Shown: piece after piece, positions 58,901 to 64,000 of the stretch
Numbering within the stretch: position 1 is the first letter of the stretch
Layout: every line of letters starts with the position of its first letter
Position numbers and translations under genes: made by a program
Source: Chytridium lagenaria
Taxonomy: Eukaryota; Chytridiomycota; Chytridiomycetes; Chytridiales; Chytridiaceae
DNA length: 64,000 bases
NCBI GenBank assembly: GCA_025449115.1
Contig: JAHLKC010000030.1
Span: 186,001-250,000, forward strand
Direction: 5' to 3'
Notes under the pieces: model-generated
The model's input: the letters and a program-made list of their open reading frames with translations, nothing else
Databases searched by the model: none
Told to the model about the DNA's origin: nothing

Positions 58901-61189
58901 CCGTCAACATATTAAGCCGTCATTCTCAATGGGCGACAACATGCAGGTATCGGTTTGCTTTCATGTGTCAATCTGCATTCATAGAAAGCATACCTTTGAC
59001 TCAACTGGGCGTCTTTCATCCCTTTGCTCACAAAAGACACGTCTTTTTCGATGCTGCGGAATCGGCTGAGCCGATGGAAGGAAAGATAATATGCGCCCTT
59101 CTAGGGGAAATTCCATTGTAGGAATATGCCACGTTTCATTATGTTTAAAGACTGCAACAATGTGGAGGGAAACGGTAGCGATGCATGTCTTGCTTTTTCC
59201 CTCCACACCACTTATACACACCCATTCACGGTAGATCTCTCACGTTTGCCGCAGTTGACTGAGCAAAACATCGTTTCTACCCTCGATCTTGTATCCTTCC
59301 CCCTGATTCGATTCACAGCGTCTAATGCAGGCATTTTAAATACTCAGCCCATTGAGATTCAAGGTCTGCCTAAAGGATACCATGACAAAAAGAATGGAAC
59401 CCCCCAAAAAAGGTTCAACAATCCTCAATATGTGTTCACCACACCGTAGCGTCAACATCTTTTGAAGGAGGTCGATCGATGTCTGCTCAGCCGATATCAC
59501 ACGCTTGATTTCAGACTGCTATCCGTCAACTCCTGAAAAACGTATTTTTTTACCGATAGCCTTGCCGTCTGTACCCACCACAACGATGCACGGCTTTGTT
59601 TGCGTGGATGGTAGGATCAACGTTGTAGTTGAACAAAAAGCTTTGCGCTCGCCAATGTCCCGTAACGTACAATGCTCACGATTTCTCAACGTGTTTGAAA
59701 AAAGGCATCTGTTCAATATATTAAAAACGTTGGGTTGAACATTAATCCATATTCGCATGTCGTATTTTGCTAAAAAATGGTGAGGGACGTGGAGGTTGTC
59801 TGCTCTGTCAACTCGAATGTGGTTGAAACGTGTGTTGAAGAGGTCTAGTTGGACATGTTGCCGAAAACACGCGCGTGATGGGTTATACATCCTTTTTCGT
59901 TTTCTAAAGGGGGGATAATAATTCTGTTAAAAGGGATTTTTGACTTTAATAATGAAAGCTCAAAGGAGACGCTCCGAATCGTGGTGACGATTATGGTATT
60001 TACATAATATTTATCTTGATAACAAGTTTGTGTGGTTGCGTGATTTCACTGCAATGACTATCCCATGAACATTCCCTCGTTTTCGTTGGATACGCGTAAA
60101 AGGTTATATAGTCACGTAAAAACTCAGCCTAGATTCACCTTAAAAAATAATGAAGACTGACAGAAGCATTTTGAGAGCAATTACGCTTGTCCGTGCTAAA
60201 AAAACAACTGTGTAAATGTTTTTTAAAAAGCATAAGACGACTAATGTTTTCGCTCGCCTTTTACTAATCATTTACTAAATGATATTAAAGTGTTGGAGTA
60301 TTCCATGGATTAATGCCTTGGCAGCCAGAGTTTGAATAGGGTTAATGGATGCTTTTTATTCTTTTTATTGTACTGTGCTGGGTAGATAGCAGTTCTCCCT
60401 TTTTCTAAAATAAAGAAACAGTATATTGAATCGCGCCGTTCAGGTTATGAGTTAAAAGGTAACCAATGTCTTCTGTGATGTCTTGATGTCGAATGTTTTA
60501 ATAGACTTAAAACTATATAGGGAGACTATAGAAGTTGAAGTTATACCGTACACGCCAGAAAATAGATAAGGGCTTTACTAAAAAAACGCCTACACGCAGT
60601 TCTGTTTTTTTTTCTTTAATCAATTGATCAATGAATAAACAAGTACTTCTGTTACTTTAAAACATAAACGCCAAGTGGTGAATCTTTGCACATGTGCATG
60701 AAGATGTAGAGGGCTGATTTAACATGTTCTGGATTTAAAAAGGTTGACAATAATAACTGTTATTGCGGCAACAGACAGGGCGTTAGCAGTAATAATGTTA
60801 AAAGAAAAAGGAAAGCCAAGGGTTGGCGCATAACCAACGCATCAGTGAGTTTTGACGTTGTGTTGAACCATATTATGGTGTATTATTGAACGCCTGTTGC
60901 AATGGCTGCTTCTTAGATGGTTGGTTGAGCGGTTTTTTGGCTAAGGGGGCGGGCGACCTGTTTCGAATGTAAAGGGTTGAAGACAGAAAAAGACATAATT
61001 CTGTGTATTAGGCAATCATGCAAGACGCCATGAGGTTTTTTTGAGTTTGGCCCCTAATTTTGCTAAAACGTTATTATGTACTTCAGGTTTGGACACTCCG
61101 AGTGTTTGTGTTTGGGCAATGGGAGGTTACAGATATGTTTGTGTTGGAGGGGGGGGTGTTTGAGGTGGTTCCTGTGTATCGGTTACCTT

Positions 61190-61440
61190 TGCTACCTTGT
61201 GGTTCTTGTCCTTTTTTTTTTATGGATTTTTGGTGAATAATTTTTTGTGTTTTGTGTATTGGTTTGGTACATTCTTGTGGCCCTATTTGCGCCGATGGAT
61301 TGTTACAAGCAACAACATTTGAACCTTTCGTTTTCCTTGTGTTTGAAGGACGAGGGGGTTACGGATACTTTTATTAAAAGGAGGTGGAAGGGACTCGTCC
61401 ATGTTTTTGACTCTTCTTGTGTTTGTCTTTACAATTACAA
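61190..61440. repeat. Copy B of the diverged dispersed repeat
   Basis: It holds the same ordered blocks as 55668-55905 in direct orientation (TGGTTCTTGT, TTTTGTGTTTTGTGT, TTTGGTACAT, CTTGTGGCCCT, GATGGATTGTTA, CCTTGTGTTT). A frame of 84 codons passes through it (61247-61501) but has no resemblance to known proteins. The pair is 5.5 kb apart. Confidence 0.7.
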
Positions 61441-61883
61441 AAAGATAATAATAAAGGTGAAAGAAGAAAAAAAAAAGGAAAACACCAATAAAGAAAAATG
61501 AGCAAAAATGTGGAGATCAGTTTTAGCAATGTACGTACGTGTTTTTTAAAAAAGGTAGACTATAATGCAATAAAGTAAATTGTAAATGGAATAAGAGAGA
61601 TGGAGATGTGAATATTCTGGAATATTGGTTAGACTGATGCGCATTTTTATGATTAATGATTTGATGTAATATTTAATATAGTTTTTATATAATTTTTAAT
61701 AGTGAATGACACGTGGAGAATGTTATTTTGTTTGTCTGCAGTTTTATTATTTATTTGTCTGCCTTAATAATAATATTAGGTATCAATGAGAGCCTTGTTT
61801 TTATTATTTATTTATTTGAATATTAAATATTTATGATTGATTGATCAAATTGATTGATGTTTAATATAAATATTTTTAATTAA

Positions 61884-61903
61884 TGGATGGATGGATGGAT
61901 GGA
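61884..61903. repeat. (TGGA)5 microsatellite
   Basis: Five perfect TGGA units within AT-rich sequence. Confidence 0.9.
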
Positions 61904-62629
61904 TCATCCTTGACTCTTTGTCTGTTTGTCTGCTACATACTAATTATAATAATAAATAAATAAATATATTACCTATTTATTACTATATGGAGAAAAGGCC
62001 AAGTTTTATTTTAAATCAAAAGCCATTATAAAAAAGAGTAGAAATGTCTACTATTAATAGTAATTAGGTGACGGTAGAAACTCTTTTTAATATTTTATTA
62101 TTCTTATTGTCATGGTTGTACAAATGTCTTTAATTATTATTATTACCCATCCAGGCTGAGCATCAATTAATATACTGTAATAATATATATTAATATATAA
62201 TAGAATGAGCCACCCTTTACTCTTTCTCTTTCTCTCTCTTATTTCCTTCCTCTCCTTCCAATTCTATTCACTTCCTAATGACCATTATCCTCCTCCTCCT
62301 CTCCTCCTCCTCCCCTCCTCCTCCTCTCTCTCTCTCCTCTCGCAGCAAGAGTAAAAAGTTTAAAATTGAATGAGCTGGAATTAAAAAGCAATCAAAAAGC
62401 AAGGCCTTCCCCCCCCCCTTCATCATCATCATCATCATTCATCTCCATTCCTTTCCTTTCACCAAAACAGCAAAAACTCGAGGTTGAATTTCTCTCTCTG
62501 ATTAAATTCAATCAAAAAGAAGAAAAAAAAAGGAAAAAAGAAAAAAGAAGGAGGAATTAATATTAAATATTGAATATTTATTCTTCAAAGAAGAAGACCG
62601 CCTTATTTCTTAATTACCTTCTTTTTTTA

Positions 62630-64000
62630 ATGAACATGACCTCTCCTATCCCAACTTCAACCACCGCTACCACCTCCGTCATCTCTCACCCCCACCACCA
62701 CCATCACCACCAACAACAGCAACGTAGCTACAACAAGGACAGCAGCTACAATAGCAACTACGACGCTCGTCAACGTGCATACGACAACAGCAACCATATT
62801 AGAACAGACATTTTCGCCTCCGCCAGTACATCTTTTTTTGGCAGACGGAACAAGCACACTTATTCTGCCTCCGCCACTCTCTCACCTTCGCCTTCAGCAG
62901 CGCCCTCCGCCTCTTCTTCTTCTCCTCCGACTCAGCACATTCACGTCCGCATCCCTTCACCCGTCTCCATGAGGTCGCTCTCTGTTGAAGCTCCCCATGA
63001 GCACTCTTACTATGGAAGCCTATGACTGCCAAGCTTGAGGCTTCTACCAGTGTTGAGCAGCTGCAGCAGCACCACACAGCCAATATCAGCAGCATCATCA
63101 TCAGCAACACGAGCAAGCTCAGACTCAGTCCTCCCACAGTAACACATACGTCTCTGTGTTCAATGCAGGTTCATCTCAAACTGCATCTACCACCTCCACC
63201 GCCCCCTCAACTACTTCGAGCGCCACCCATCCCTCTCCCGTCATGCTGCCTCCCGCTCTCCAGAGCTCGTCGACCGACCCCGGTATCGCTCAGCTTCGCG
63301 ACCATCCCCGTTCCATCCCTACCAACAACCCAACAACGCTACTCCACTTCCCCTGTCTTAAAAGACGAACACCCCGCCCCGGCTCCTCTCTCCATCCGCG
63401 GGCCATACACCACCCCAGCATCTAGCCATCCCTCCACATCCCGCTCTCCCCAGACCCCGCACCCACCTCCACCGTCTCCCTTCCTCCCATGCACACATCC
63501 TCCCCCGTGGACCAGCATCCCAATGCTTCCCTCCATCGAGTCCAAACTCCGTACTCTGGCCAGTGCATCAAGCGAGCCCATCCCCACATCACCCACGCAC
63601 CACCAAAACCAACACTCGGCCTCGCCACCCATGAAACCCACCCTCCCGTCCCTCCCATCCATGCACCTCCCAACACCTCTCCCATAACCATCCTCCCAAC
63701 CAACACTACAACTACCAGCAACAACAACACCACCACCATCAACAGCAACAACACATTGACCAAGGGTACCAGCGTCGTGCATCATACACCCCTGCACCCC
63801 TCAAGAATGGCATCACCACCACCACCAACACTACCAACCACCCCCTACTCACTCCTACAACCCAGTGGCACCTCCTCCTCACCATCACCACCACTCTTAC
63901 GCCCCACCCCATCACACCAACCAACATCCGACACATCCTACTGGTACCCCCTCCCCACCCTCCGCACCCGCCACCACCCTACCAACCTCCTCCCACCCCA
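62630..64000 (+). CDS. His/Gln/Ser/Pro-rich protein, 3' end outside window
   Basis: The start is taken at 62630 (MNMTSPIPTSTTATTS). An in-frame upstream non-ATG codon would lengthen it by 20. The protein is low-complexity: HPHHHHHHQQQQRSYNKDSS, then SASATLSPSPSAAPSASSSS and HIHVRIPSPVSMRSLSVEAP. A stop at 63023 is followed, in other frames, by further coding-like low-complexity sequence, e.g. NTYVSVFNAGSSQTASTTST near 63145, and YNYQQQQHHHHQQQQHIDQG then YQRRASYTPAPLKNG near 63700-63810. The gene therefore probably continues through introns or frame errors beyond the window. This composition is typical of disordered activation regions of fungal regulators. No DNA-binding domain is inside the window, so function is open. 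Confidence 0.5.

Larger units (their letters stand above)
55379..62629. other. Long AT-rich region, no convincing gene; diverged repeats and microsatellites
   Basis: Over 7 kb with no conserved protein, introns or RNA genes recognised. Frames longer than 80 codons lack family resemblance. It contains a diverged repeat pair (about 55668-55905 and 61190-61440), recurring short phrases between 57 and 60.2 kb (ACTCAGCCAAT-like, CGCGTAAAAGG-like, GCGCCATKGATAA), a (TGGA)5 microsatellite at 61884-61903, and CT/CTC-rich tracts at 62215-62345 that look like the promoter or leader of the last gene. Confidence 0.5.

Noticed and set aside
56952..59890. Several 80-120-codon frames in the AT-rich right region
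   Set aside because: No family resemblance, no consistent introns, and lengths expected by chance. They overlap decayed repeats.

Overview
This window looks like nuclear DNA of an intron-rich, compact fungus, most likely an early-diverging (chytrid-type, zoosporic) lineage. Seen directly: genes cut by many 35-60 nt GT...AG introns, intergenic gaps often under 120 bp, a fungal Zn(II)2Cys6 regulator, a 161-residue-class fungal tropomyosin, an Akr1-like ankyrin/DHHC palmitoyltransferase, LARP7, and a kinesin-4 with WD40 repeats. The phylum is inference; no rRNA or other marker is present.

Left part (0-30 kb), a dense housekeeping block. RWDD1/Gir2 (-, cut by the window edge) and a LARP7/Pof8-like La protein (-) precede a large gene (+) that reads through kinesin-4 motor, coiled coil, F-box and WD40 repeats, apparently as one chimera. 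An unrecognised gene (-) and RRP8 (-) follow; RRP8 is head to head with exosome RRP40 (+). Then come a type II membrane O-fucosyltransferase-like protein, S-adenosylmethionine decarboxylase behind a long spliced leader with an uORF, a sphingosine/diacylglycerol-type lipid kinase, condensin CAP-G, the DHHC palmitoyltransferase with a His-rich head, a large short-chain dehydrogenase with a zinc-ribbon-like segment, and a Zn(II)2Cys6 factor. Two divergent pairs (LARP7/kinesin, RRP8/RRP40) have start codons only 30 and 24 bp apart.

Middle (30-43 kb). An F-box/LRR gene (-) has a decayed tandem copy of its 3' end and an internal degenerate peptide repeat. Then tropomyosin (-) with a 559-nt first intron, a PAS-kinase-like Ser/Thr kinase (+) with a Ser/Pro insert of about 175 residues inside its catalytic domain, and a Ser/Pro/His-rich C2H2 zinc-finger protein (+).

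Right part (45-55.4 kb), the accessory region. A Helitron encodes Rep (HUH and Y2 motifs) fused to a PIF1-type helicase, followed by two unrecognised multi-exon genes in opposite orientation. A palindrome family (CTCCCGACCTCGGGAG) occurs before the Rep gene, inside two of its introns, and inside the probable long intron of the neighbouring minus-strand gene. I noticed no copy elsewhere in the window by eye.

55.4-62.6 kb is AT-rich, apparently gene-free DNA with diverged repeats. The window ends inside a His/Ser/Pro-rich coding region.

Reading caveat: nearly every conserved gene needs one or more 1-nt frame corrections, often at short homopolymers. This is more easily explained by assembly indels than by a run of pseudogenes, so gene spans are given as loci and exon joins are approximate.
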